Below are positions 1 through 6,172 of a DNA stretch of 14,923 nucleotides, one piece after another. The stretch is from Oscillospiraceae bacterium. Lineage in GTDB: Bacteria; Bacillota; Clostridia; Oscillospirales; Ruminococcaceae. The DNA is taken from the NCBI GenBank assembly GCA_018110855.1, contig JAGBFZ010000418.1:1-14923 (forward strand), read 5' to 3'. Position 1 is the first letter of the stretch, and the number at the start of each line of letters is the position of its first letter. The notes under the pieces are model-generated. The model saw only the letters and a program-made list of their open reading frames with translations. It was not told the DNA's origin and made no database searches. Position numbers and translations under genes: made by a program.

Positions 1-696
1 CACTCATCGCAGAGATAATCCACCATAAGAGGTGCGTTTTTGCCTATCTCACGGCATATTTCGCTCTTGCAGTCAAGTATTCTCATGGGATTCTTTTCAA
101 GCCTTGACTGACAGGTGGGGCAGAGCTTGTCCTTATTGGGCTCGAAAAACTCACGGAGCTTCTCGTAATATTTTGCACGGCAATGAGGACAGCCGATGGA
201 ATTGATATGCAGCTCGATATCTTTAAGCCCAAGCTTCTCAATGACGCTGTTTGCCATGGATATCATTTCCGCATCTGCGGCGGGGGAGGCACTTCCTGCC
301 ATTTCTGCTCCGAACTGATGAAATTCCCATAGTCTGCCTGCCTGCGGTTTTTCGTGGCGGAAGCAGGAGAGAATGTAGAACACCTTCTGGGGGAAGGGCT
401 TCATTTAAAAGTCCGTTCTGCAAAACAGCTCTGATTGTGCCTGCGGTTCCCTCGGGACGGAGGGTAAATTTACTCTCCCTGCCCATAACGGTGAACATTT
501 CCTTCTGGACAACATCGGTGGTCTCGCCTACGGAGCGGACGAAAAGCTCGGTATTTTCAAATGTGGGGATCCTTATTTCCCTGAAGCCGTAATTTTCCGC
601 TACATCTGCGGCAACGCTTTCTACTGTCTGCCATTTGTGAACATCGGCGGGGACAACGTCCTCCATGCCCTTTATTCTTGTGGTTATAAGATCCAT
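1..696 (-). CDS. hisS: Histidyl-tRNA synthetase, N-terminal part, cut by the window edge and frameshifted
   Basis: Charges tRNA-His in the cytoplasm. The start is ATG at 694-696 (MDLITTRIKGMEDVVP), preceded by GAAAGGA; a longer reading to 789 would run through the T-box terminator and is not credible. Seen: class II motif 1 (YGFREIRIPTFENTELF) and the start of motif 2 (LRPEGTAGT). The frame then breaks near codon 102 at a run of five G (389-393 on the plus strand). Dropping one base restores the expected HisRS text: QKVFYILSCFRHEKPQAGR, LWEFHQFGAEMAGS, then a CPHC...CPTC region and NPMRILDCKSE, open to base 1. Unshifted, the frame stops at 238. The downstream frame is fully conserved and the leader is intact, so I favour a sequencing or assembly indel over true decay. 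The 3' end of the gene is outside the window. Confidence 0.93.
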
Positions 697-969
697 ATTA
701 CTGTCCTTTCTATGAAAAAATAAAAAAGCCGTCTCCGAATGAAAACATTCGGGACGACTGTTAAACCGTGGTGCCACCCGTATTTGCATGGATAACCATG
801 CCTCAGGCTCCTTTAACGCAGGAAAAACGGTGAGAGTTTATTATCCTCCCACGGCTCATCGGATGTCCTTCACGGCAGAAAATTTAAGCGCTTTCAGCAG
901 ACACGCTCTCTCTGAGAAATTTCGCTGCGGCTACTCTTCCGATTCACAGCCTTTTTGTCTATTGATACG
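697..969 (-). promoter_or_regulatory. T-box leader of hisS
   Basis: tRNA-sensing leader RNA, about 273 nt from the predicted start of transcription to the hisS ATG. Seen on the minus strand: AGAGTAG of the Stem I specifier loop (937-931), Stem I base AUCGGA (943-938) pairing with UCCGAU (863-858), the T-box sequence CGGGTGGCACCACGG (780-766), and a terminator hairpin just after it. In this family uncharged tRNA pairs with the specifier codon and with the UGGN bulge and stabilises the antiterminator. The specifier side of the loop reads GGACA before the stem, so GAC (867-865, Asp) followed by the usual purine is the best specifier; CAU (865-863, His) overlaps it by one base. The bulge is UGGC (776-773), which matches a G discriminator. 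Confidence 0.93.
714..757 (-). terminator. T-box-controlled intrinsic terminator before hisS
   Basis: On the minus strand a GC-rich hairpin (arms within 746-756 and 730-741, TTTT loop, one bulged base) is followed by a T-rich tract TTTTTTATTTTTT. It directly follows the T-box sequence and lies just before the hisS ribosome binding site, the standard position for the regulated terminator. Confidence 0.92.
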
Positions 970-975
970 ATATTT

Positions 976-1004
976 ATTATACAGCATTTCCCCGAGCTTG
1001 TCAA
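976..1004 (-). promoter_or_regulatory. Consensus sigma-A promoter of hisS
   Basis: On the minus strand, -35 TTGACA (1004-999), 17-bp spacer, -10 TATAAT (981-976): a perfect match to the housekeeping consensus. Predicted start near 969. The -35 is 35 bp downstream of the mgsA stop, so hisS has its own promoter although it follows mgsA in the same direction. Confidence 0.9.
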
Positions 1005-1015
1005 GTACGGGGAAA
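987..1015. repeat. 29-bp imperfect palindrome centred on the hisS -35 element
   Basis: Outer arms TTTCCCCG (987-994) and CGGGGAAA (1008-1015) are a perfect 8-bp inverted repeat; inner CTTG-T-CAAG (997-1005) is a second inverted repeat with the same centre at 1001. It covers TTGACA. There is no T-run on either side, so it is a poor intrinsic terminator for mgsA. An operator, or a hairpin closing the minD-mgsA transcript, are both possible. Confidence 0.7.
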
Positions 1016-1038
1016 AGAAATTTTCAAAAACAATCAAA

Positions 1039-1443
1039 TCAGTCTACGGGATTGAGAAGCTGTCTCCAGTCAAGGTCGCCTCTTTCAAGGGCGTGGATAA
1101 GGGCTTCGGCAGTTGCTATATTTGTTGCAACGGGAATGTTATGAACATCGCAGAGCCTTAAAAGATTCATCTCATTGGGTTCATGGGGCTTGGGTGAGAG
1201 GGGATCTCTGAAAAACAGAAGAAGGTCGATCTCATTGCAGGAGATCCGGGCGCTGATCTGCTGGTCGCCGCCCTGTGAGCCGCTGAGATAGCGCTGTATA
1301 TTCAGTCCTGTCGCCTGTGCTACCATTTTGCCTGTTGTGCCTGTGGCACAGAGATTATGACGTGATAAAATTCCGCAATATGCTATGCAGAACTGAACAA
1401 GCAGCTCTTTTTTGGAGTCGTGTGCGATAAGTGCAATATTCAT
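1039..1443 (-). CDS. mgsA: Methylglyoxal synthase
   Basis: Converts dihydroxyacetone phosphate to methylglyoxal and phosphate, the bypass that relieves sugar-phosphate build-up; cytosolic. At 134 residues it has normal family length. Seen: N-terminal [10 protein letters not shown] with His8, phosphate-binding ATGTTG (33-38), GGDQQ with the catalytic Asp at 60, FFRDPL (77-82), His87 in PHEP, and the closing [12 protein letters not shown]. Aligned to E. coli from memory, the second catalytic Asp (D101) falls on Asn90 (HEPN instead of HEPD). ATG start with AAAGGA upstream. It begins 37 bp after minD and is very likely cotranscribed with it; mgsA beside min genes is a clostridial arrangement I recall from other genomes. 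Confidence 0.95.
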   Translation of the reverse strand: MNIALIAHDSKKELLVQFCIAYCGILSRHNLCATGTTGKMVAQATGLNIQRYLSGSQGGDQQISARISCNEIDLLLFFRDPLSPKPHEPNEMNLLRLCDVHNIPVATNIATAEALIHALERGDLDWRQLLNPVD

Positions 1444-1480
1444 TTCAAATCAATCCTTTCCCATAAAATTCCGTCAGACC

Positions 1481-2227
1481 TTACTGCAGAAGAACCTTGA
1501 AGCTGAGAGGAACATCCTCACCCTTTATTCTCTTTGAAATAGCGTCAAATGCCTTGAATGCGAGGGATGTTGAGGGCAGAGGCTCGCCTCTTGAGGTGGC
1601 GATGATAACTGCGTCGTCATCGGGGATTACACCGATAAGCTGAACGCCTACGGTGTCGATTATCTCGTCCAGATCCACAATAAGATCCGCCTTGAACAGG
1701 TCGGGATTTACCTTGTTGATGATAAGGCGCTGCTTTTTGTTGCCGCGCTTATAGAACTCATCCGACATGGTACGGGCATCTCTTACGCAGACGGGGTCGG
1801 GTGTGGTGTTGATGAGGATAAGGTCGGACTGTTCAACAACATCGAAAACGCTGGCATTGGTACCTGCCGATGTATCTACGATAATGTATTCGTAATATTT
1901 TCTCATTTCCTGGCATATGTTCTTGATGGTTTCTGCGTCTACCCGTGCAAAGGGATCCTCAGGGGCGCAGACAATGCTCAGGTTTGTTGCGATCTTGACC
2001 TGTGTTGTGGCTTTGTAGATATCACACTCGCCGTTTAACACGCTGCCAAGATCGTATTTAATGTCATTCTTGACGCCAAGCATGATATCAAGGCATCTCA
2101 GACCAAAGTCAAGCTCAATTATAAGCGTTCTGTGACCCTGCTTTGCAAGCGCAAAGCCAAGCTCAGAGCATATTGATGATTTTCCGGTTCCGCCCTTACC
2201 GGAAGTGATCGCAATAATTTTTGACAT
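1481..2227 (-). CDS. minD: MinD-type septum-site ATPase (ParA/MinD family)
   Basis: A P-loop ATPase that, with MinC and a topology factor, keeps the division septum off the poles; MinD cycles on the membrane with ATP. Seen in 248 residues: deviant Walker A GKGGTGKSS (10-18), the A' region ELDFGLRCLDIML, VDTSAGT at the Walker B position, NTTPDPVCVRDA, and IPDDDAVIIATSRGEPL, all in MinD order. The C-terminus (RIKGEDVPLSFKVLLQ) stops early: the usual amphipathic membrane-targeting helix is short or missing. No minC or minE adjoins it on either side in the window. ATG start with GGAG upstream. The family is clear; an atypical MinD/FlhG-like paralogue remains possible. Confidence 0.85.
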   Translation of the reverse strand: MSKIIAITSGKGGTGKSSICSELGFALAKQGHRTLIIELDFGLRCLDIMLGVKNDIKYDLGSVLNGECDIYKATTQVKIATNLSIVCAPEDPFARVDAETIKNICQEMRKYYEYIIVDTSAGTNASVFDVVEQSDLILINTTPDPVCVRDARTMSDEFYKRGNKKQRLIINKVNPDLFKADLIVDLDEIIDTVGVQLIGVIPDDDAVIIATSRGEPLPSTSLAFKAFDAISKRIKGEDVPLSFKVLLQ

Positions 2228-2230
2228 AGA

Positions 2231-2373
2231 GGCTCCATTTCTCCGCAGCCGTGGAATAGAACGGTCAGTACGCTTACGCTGCCTGTATCTGCGGCTTCAG
2301 ACAGCTGTCCGCTTAAAAAACGGCTTGTCTGCTGCGAGCTATGCTCTGTGCAGACAATGAGCGCAAACCTATT
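2231..2373 (-). promoter_or_regulatory. Structured 5' leader of minD
   Basis: The predicted minD transcript has about 145 untranslated bases. On the minus strand a stem TTGTCTGC/GCAGACAA (2357-2350 with 2332-2325), with an inner GAGC-ATA-GCTC hairpin, is followed by GCCG and six T (2320-2315): terminator-like. The 3' arm CAGACA can instead pair with a downstream TGTCTG (2303-2298). Nearer the gene, CCGCAG (2294-2289) pairs with CTGCGG (2248-2243) around a small CCGT/ACGG hairpin. No known riboswitch class is recognised. Folding is by eye only. Confidence 0.5.
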
Positions 2374-2379
2374 AATATT

Positions 2380-2407
2380 ATTGTACCATAAATTTGGAAA
2401 AAGTCAA
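2380..2407 (-). promoter_or_regulatory. Promoter of minD-mgsA
   Basis: On the minus strand, -35 TTGACT (2407-2402), 16-bp spacer, -10 TACAAT (2385-2380). Predicted start near 2373. Confidence 0.7.
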
Positions 2408-2419
2408 AGGCTTTTTTCC

Positions 2420-2486
2420 CAACATGCACAATTTCGTGATGTTGTTATTATTCAATTTAATATCTTTGTATATTTTGTACAAAATA
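2420..2486. repeat. Inverted repeats between the divergent minD and kinase promoters
   Basis: Two symmetrical sites in AT-rich DNA. CAACAT (2420-2425) and ATGTTG (2439-2444) flank an inner CAC/GTG pair. TATTTTGTACAAAATA (2471-2486) is a perfect 16-bp palindrome. Both are sized like protein-binding sites; neither has the T-run of a terminator. The rest of 2228-2688 holds the two promoters, the minD leader and the sites at 2574-2617; I see no gene in it. Confidence 0.5.
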
Positions 2487-2573
2487 AATTGTTTATAAAA
2501 AATTTACCGAAGATTTATATCGCGTTTTGTGCCCTTTCTATTTAATTATAATAGTATATTATGTAATTTTATT

Positions 2574-2617
2574 TTGCATAAGGACGCTCAGATCAGCCGT
2601 ATGCAATAAATTTGCAT
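2574..2617. promoter_or_regulatory. Candidate operator: three TTGCAT half-sites upstream of the kinase promoter
   Basis: TTGCATA (2574-2580), TATGCAA (2600-2606) and TTTGCAT (2611-2617). The last two form an inverted pair ending 7 bp upstream of the -35; the first and second are an inverted pair 19 bp apart. This is the position expected for an activator site, possibly for the AraC-type regulator encoded downstream. The link to a protein is inference. Confidence 0.4.
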
Positions 2618-2624
2618 TTTACTA

Positions 2625-2653
2625 TTGAAAAAGAAGCTGTGACGTGATATAAT
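2625..2653 (+). promoter_or_regulatory. Promoter of the two-component operon
   Basis: -35 TTGAAA (2625-2630), 17-bp spacer, -10 TATAAT (2648-2653) with an extended TG one base upstream. Predicted start near 2660, about 30 bp before the TTG start codon. Confidence 0.8.
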
Positions 2654-2688
2654 TATACTGTATTATTATTTCATTTTGAGGGGCGGTT

Positions 2689-4491
2689 TTGGAAATCAAG
2701 AGTATCAAATTAAAAAACAGCTCTATCAGAAATCAGATGCTTATAATGTTCCTGATCGTTATCCTTCCTCTTTTTGCGGCAAGTATCATGCTCCTTGTGA
2801 ATATGCGTTCAGAGGTAACCGACAAAATTATCAGTATTGCAAACGAAAGAGCGGACAGCCTGAGAAACAGTATAACTAATCTTGTGGATACATCCGAGTC
2901 TTTTGTGGATTCATTTGCGTCCGATGAGAGAGTAATTTCCTTTCTCACAAATGAATATGAGGACAATTCGGATTATTACCGATATTACAGCAGAGGCCCT
3001 CATCAGGAGAGGCTCAGGGCAGCGCCCTTTCTTGAGTGCGTAAAGGTGTACACCGAGCGTGAGGATTTTATTACCAATGTGGATTACATATATGCCGATG
3101 AGGAGATACGTTCCGAGCAGTGGTATATGGCGGCTAAGGAAAACAGCGGAGAATTCATATGGGATGTTGTTTCCGACCCTTCTGACGGAAAACGGCGGCT
3201 GAGCTGTATCAAGGCGATCGCAAAGGCTGGCAGTGTGATCGGAGTTGTCTGCGCCATTGCCTCCGATGAATGGATAAGCAGGGGAGTTTCCTCCGAGGAA
3301 AACAAGACCATTCTGTGCGTCGGTCCGGGAAACGTTTTTTTCAGCAATTATGATGAGGTAAATTCCGAAGGACGGATAGAGTTTGACAGCTCTATCTCCA
3401 TGAACGGAAGCAAAATGGTCATGAAAGAGGGACTTCTTGGCTTTAAGGGTCATACTATCACGGAAACCTTCAGCTATGGCTCTGATTTTCAGATAATCCT
3501 GCTGATACCCGAAGGCGTCACCGATCTTGAGATAAATAAGCTGTCGGTAATTTACAGCGGATACTTCTGTCTGTTCTTTATCCTTTCCCTGCTGATAATC
3601 GTGCTGTTTACAAGCGTGTTCTCAAGGCGAATCACTCTGCTCAGCGAAAAGATGCACGCTGTTGCGGGCGGAGATTTCAAGGTAGAGATCAGCGATGAGG
3701 GCAATGATGAGATCGCTCAGCTTTACACCGATCTTGAGCAGATGATCCACAGCATGCAGACCATGATAGACGATGTCTATCAGGCAAAGCTCCAGAATGA
3801 GGAGTTCAAATTCGTTCAGATGGAGGCGGAATTCAAGGCTCTTGCCAGCCAGATAAATCCTCATTTCCTTTATAATACCCTTGAGACCATTCGCATGAAG
3901 GCGTTCTGCAACAATGACAAGGAGACTGCCGATCTTGTTAAGAAGCTTGGCAAATTCATGCGCCGCTGTCTTGAATTCAAGGATGGTGAGGTCACTCTGC
4001 GCTCGGAGCTGGAATTTACAAACGGATATCTTGAGCTTCAGTCCGCCCGATTCGGCGACAGGGTATCCTACAGTATTTATTCCGAGGTCTCCAAGGATTA
4101 TATGATACTTCCCCTTGTTATCCAGCCTGTGGTGGAGAACGCCTTTGTTCACGGTATCGAGAGCTGCAAGGTCAACGGGCGCATTGAGATAAGGGTATAT
4201 TACAGCGGAGAAAATGTTCTTATCGACGTTAAGGACAACGGCATCGGAATGAGCGCAGACAAGCTGGCGGAGCTTCAGGAAAAGCTCAGACGCAACGATA
4301 CCTCTTCGGGCAAGAGTATCGGTCTTACCAATGTTAACAAGCGAATAAAGATGTACCACGGAGAGAGGTACGGTCTTACCATAAAAACCAAGGAGGGGGA
4401 AGGAACCACTATCAGGATAACTCTTCCCAGGGATCCTTCTGTTCGCAGCGCCGCTGTGACAGGTGTAAAAACCGATTCGGAAAGGCGATGA
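2689..4491 (+). CDS. Membrane sensor histidine kinase, YesM/LytS type
   Basis: Senses an unknown extracellular signal and phosphorylates the regulator encoded next to it. Seen in 600 residues: first membrane helix about 17-38, an extracellular sensor region about 40-284 (likely Cache-like), second helix about 287-309, a HAMP linker to about 365, the phosphoacceptor motif QINPHFLYNTLE with His392, the N-box VVENAFVHG (Asn484), G1 KDNGIGM (516-521) and G2 SIGLTN near 545. This order is typical of the His_kinase/HATPase_c group that pairs with AraC-type regulators. The start is TTG at 2689, chosen because GAGGGGCGG lies just upstream and the first helix is kept intact; ATG at codon 17 would clip the helix. 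The regulator starts 6 bp after the stop. Such pairs often control sugar uptake, but no transporter lies nearby. Confidence 0.92.
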   Translation: MEIKSIKLKNSSIRNQMLIMFLIVILPLFAASIMLLVNMRSEVTDKIISIANERADSLRNSITNLVDTSESFVDSFASDERVISFLTNEYEDNSDYYRYYSRGPHQERLRAAPFLECVKVYTEREDFITNVDYIYADEEIRSEQWYMAAKENSGEFIWDVVSDPSDGKRRLSCIKAIAKAGSVIGVVCAIASDEWISRGVSSEENKTILCVGPGNVFFSNYDEVNSEGRIEFDSSISMNGSKMVMKEGLLGFKGHTITETFSYGSDFQIILLIPEGVTDLEINKLSVIYSGYFCLFFILSLLIIVLFTSVFSRRITLLSEKMHAVAGGDFKVEISDEGNDEIAQLYTDLEQMIHSMQTMIDDVYQAKLQNEEFKFVQMEAEFKALASQINPHFLYNTLETIRMKAFCNNDKETADLVKKLGKFMRRCLEFKDGEVTLRSELEFTNGYLELQSARFGDRVSYSIYSEVSKDYMILPLVIQPVVENAFVHGIESCKVNGRIEIRVYYSGENVLIDVKDNGIGMSADKLAELQEKLRRNDTSSGKSIGLTNVNKRIKMYHGERYGLTIKTKEGEGTTIRITLPRDPSVRSAAVTGVKTDSERR

Positions 4492-4497
4492 TTCAGA

Positions 4498-5997
4498 GTG
4501 TTCAAGGTGCTTTTAGTAGATGATGAGCCTAATGTAAGGCTTGGAATCAAAATGATGATACCGTGGGAGGATATCGGATGCGAGATAATCGGAGAGGCAG
4601 ATGACGGCGACGACGGTCTTTCAAAGATAATGCTCTCCCGTCCGGATATCGTCATTGCGGATATAAAAATGCCCGGCAAAACAGGCATTGAAATGACTGA
4701 GGCAGCCAAAGCCTTAGGCTTTAAGGGCAAGGTGATAATTCTTTCGGGCTACTCGGATTTCAGCTATGCAAAGACAGCCATATCTCTCGGCGTTGAGAAT
4801 TTTATATTAAAGCCTGTGGACGAGGATGAGCTTACCGAAGCGGTAAAGGCGGCGGGAGCGAAAATACTCAGCGAGCGTGAGAAAAGCTATCAGCAGGAGA
4901 TCGGCAGCGAATATCTTTATGAGCAGCAGGTCAAGGGGCTTTTTGCAGGAGACGGTGTTCATATTGCTGACGCTGTGGCGGCAGGAGCTTATTCCTCCTA
5001 CTGCGCTGCGGTCATCGGCTTTGACGAGGATGGAGAGGGCGGCAGCAGTACGGAGGCTGTCCGCAGATTCTTTGATAACATGAAGAATGTGGATATTGTT
5101 TCCGTTGATATAAGCGGTGTGCTGGGGCTGCTTTTCAAGGGCTGGGATCGTGAGGATGTTAAGGAATCCCTTATCAGACTGAACGAATCTCTTATGGGAC
5201 GTGCCTTCATTGCATACGGCGGAAATGCTTCCTGTCCCGCTGAGATATGCAGATCATACAATGAAGCAAAAAGCATTTATGCAAACAGATTTATTTTCCG
5301 CCATTGCGGAGTTGCGGCGCCCGATCTTCTAAGGTCTGCCCGAATTGATGAAAATATTGATTTTGCGTCGCAGATATATGCATACATGGAGATTAACGAT
5401 ATTGAGAAGCTGAGCCGCACTCTCGATATGTTTATGGAGTCCATGCAGACTATGGATAACACCCCCGAAAAGGCGAAGATAAGCTGCATTACTCTTATTA
5501 TGGATATCCGCTCGAAGATTGTCAGAAGCGCTTCCGACAAAAAGCCCGAAGCACTTATTTCCGATGAATTTGTATCCCAGATCAGCTGCATGACAATACT
5601 TAAGGATATTATCGAGGAGATAAGAAAATGCCTTATCGGCGTGTCCGACGCCTGCTTCAGCAAGACCACCAAGAGCAATATGGAAAGGGTGGTTCAGTAT
5701 ATCCGCGCAAACTACAACCGTGAGCTTCGGCTTGAAATGCTCGCAGGTATTTTCGGCTACAACAGCGCATATCTCGGCAAGGTCTTTCATCAGTACACAG
5801 GTGAGAATTTTAATAATTACCTTGACGAGATACGCATCTCCGAGGCGAAAAGGCTCCTTGCCGAGGAGGATTACAAGGTATACGAAGTGGCTGAGATGGT
5901 GGGATATTCAAATATCAACTATTTTCACAACAAATTCAAGAAATATGTGGGAACAAGTCCTCTGAGCTACAAAAAGTCCTTCGGCAGGGATGAATGA
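4498..5997 (+). CDS. AraC-family response regulator, YesN type
   Basis: Cytosolic transcription factor, partner of the preceding kinase. Seen in 499 residues: receiver domain about 1-125 with acidic pocket DDE (9-11), phosphoacceptor Asp55 in IADIKMPG and Lys105 in ILKPVDE; a long middle region about 130-390 with no recognised catalytic motif; and a C-terminal AraC DNA-binding domain about 395-497 with two helix-turn-helix units, including the family-typical EVAEMVGYSNINYFHNKFKK and GTSPLSYKKS. The start is GTG at 4498, the only sensible in-frame start before VLLVDDE; the purine-rich GGAAAGG lies 12 bases upstream, a rather long spacing. Target genes are unknown; autoregulation through the sites at 2574-2617 is possible. 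Confidence 0.93.
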   Translation: MFKVLLVDDEPNVRLGIKMMIPWEDIGCEIIGEADDGDDGLSKIMLSRPDIVIADIKMPGKTGIEMTEAAKALGFKGKVIILSGYSDFSYAKTAISLGVENFILKPVDEDELTEAVKAAGAKILSEREKSYQQEIGSEYLYEQQVKGLFAGDGVHIADAVAAGAYSSYCAAVIGFDEDGEGGSSTEAVRRFFDNMKNVDIVSVDISGVLGLLFKGWDREDVKESLIRLNESLMGRAFIAYGGNASCPAEICRSYNEAKSIYANRFIFRHCGVAAPDLLRSARIDENIDFASQIYAYMEINDIEKLSRTLDMFMESMQTMDNTPEKAKISCITLIMDIRSKIVRSASDKKPEALISDEFVSQISCMTILKDIIEEIRKCLIGVSDACFSKTTKSNMERVVQYIRANYNRELRLEMLAGIFGYNSAYLGKVFHQYTGENFNNYLDEIRISEAKRLLAEEDYKVYEVAEMVGYSNINYFHNKFKKYVGTSPLSYKKSFGRDE

Positions 5998-6002
5998 GTG
6001 TT

Positions 6003-6040
6003 ATGTATAAAAATACATAGACCCATGTATTTTTTATATT
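6003..6040 (+). terminator. AT-rich hairpin after the response regulator
   Basis: AAAAATACAT (6009-6018), 6-base loop, ATGTATTTTT (6025-6034): a 10-bp stem that runs into a T tract. An upstream ATGTAT (6003-6008) can compete for the same ATACAT arm. The stem is GC-poor, so termination may be partial. Confidence 0.55.
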
Positions 6041-6068
6041 TCAAAAAAACAGCTTGATGTGATATCAT
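6040..6068 (+). promoter_or_regulatory. Candidate promoter of nfnAB
   Basis: -35-like TTCAAA (6040-6045), 17-bp spacer, -10 TATCAT (6063-6068) with an extended TG (TGATATCAT). This leaves a leader of about 100 bases to nfnA containing a small GAAAAT/ATTTTC hairpin. The -35 is weak; the extended -10 is the stronger signal. Confidence 0.5.
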
Positions 6069-6172
6069 AAAATTATATGCAGAAAATGCTGATTTTCGGT
6101 GAAATCTGCCGAATTGTCAGTGTCTAAATCCTGCTCATCTGTTCGTATTATTACACGAAAGGAAAGTGTGCA

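Noticed and set aside
697..789. Extending HisRS upstream to an ATG at 789
   Set aside because: The extra 31 codons are translation of the T-box sequence and terminator; the ATG at 696 has a ribosome binding site and matches the family N-terminus.
788..1161. Two plus-strand open frames of 118 and 68 codons
   Set aside because: They are antisense to the T-box leader, the hisS promoter and the end of mgsA, with no family resemblance.
2348..2545. 65-codon plus-strand open frame in the divergent intergenic region
   Set aside because: It overlaps the minD promoter and leader, lacks a ribosome binding site and reads as AT-rich noise.
3622..4359. 245-codon minus-strand open frame inside the kinase gene
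   Set aside because: It is antisense to the conserved catalytic region of the kinase and its product has no recognisable domain.
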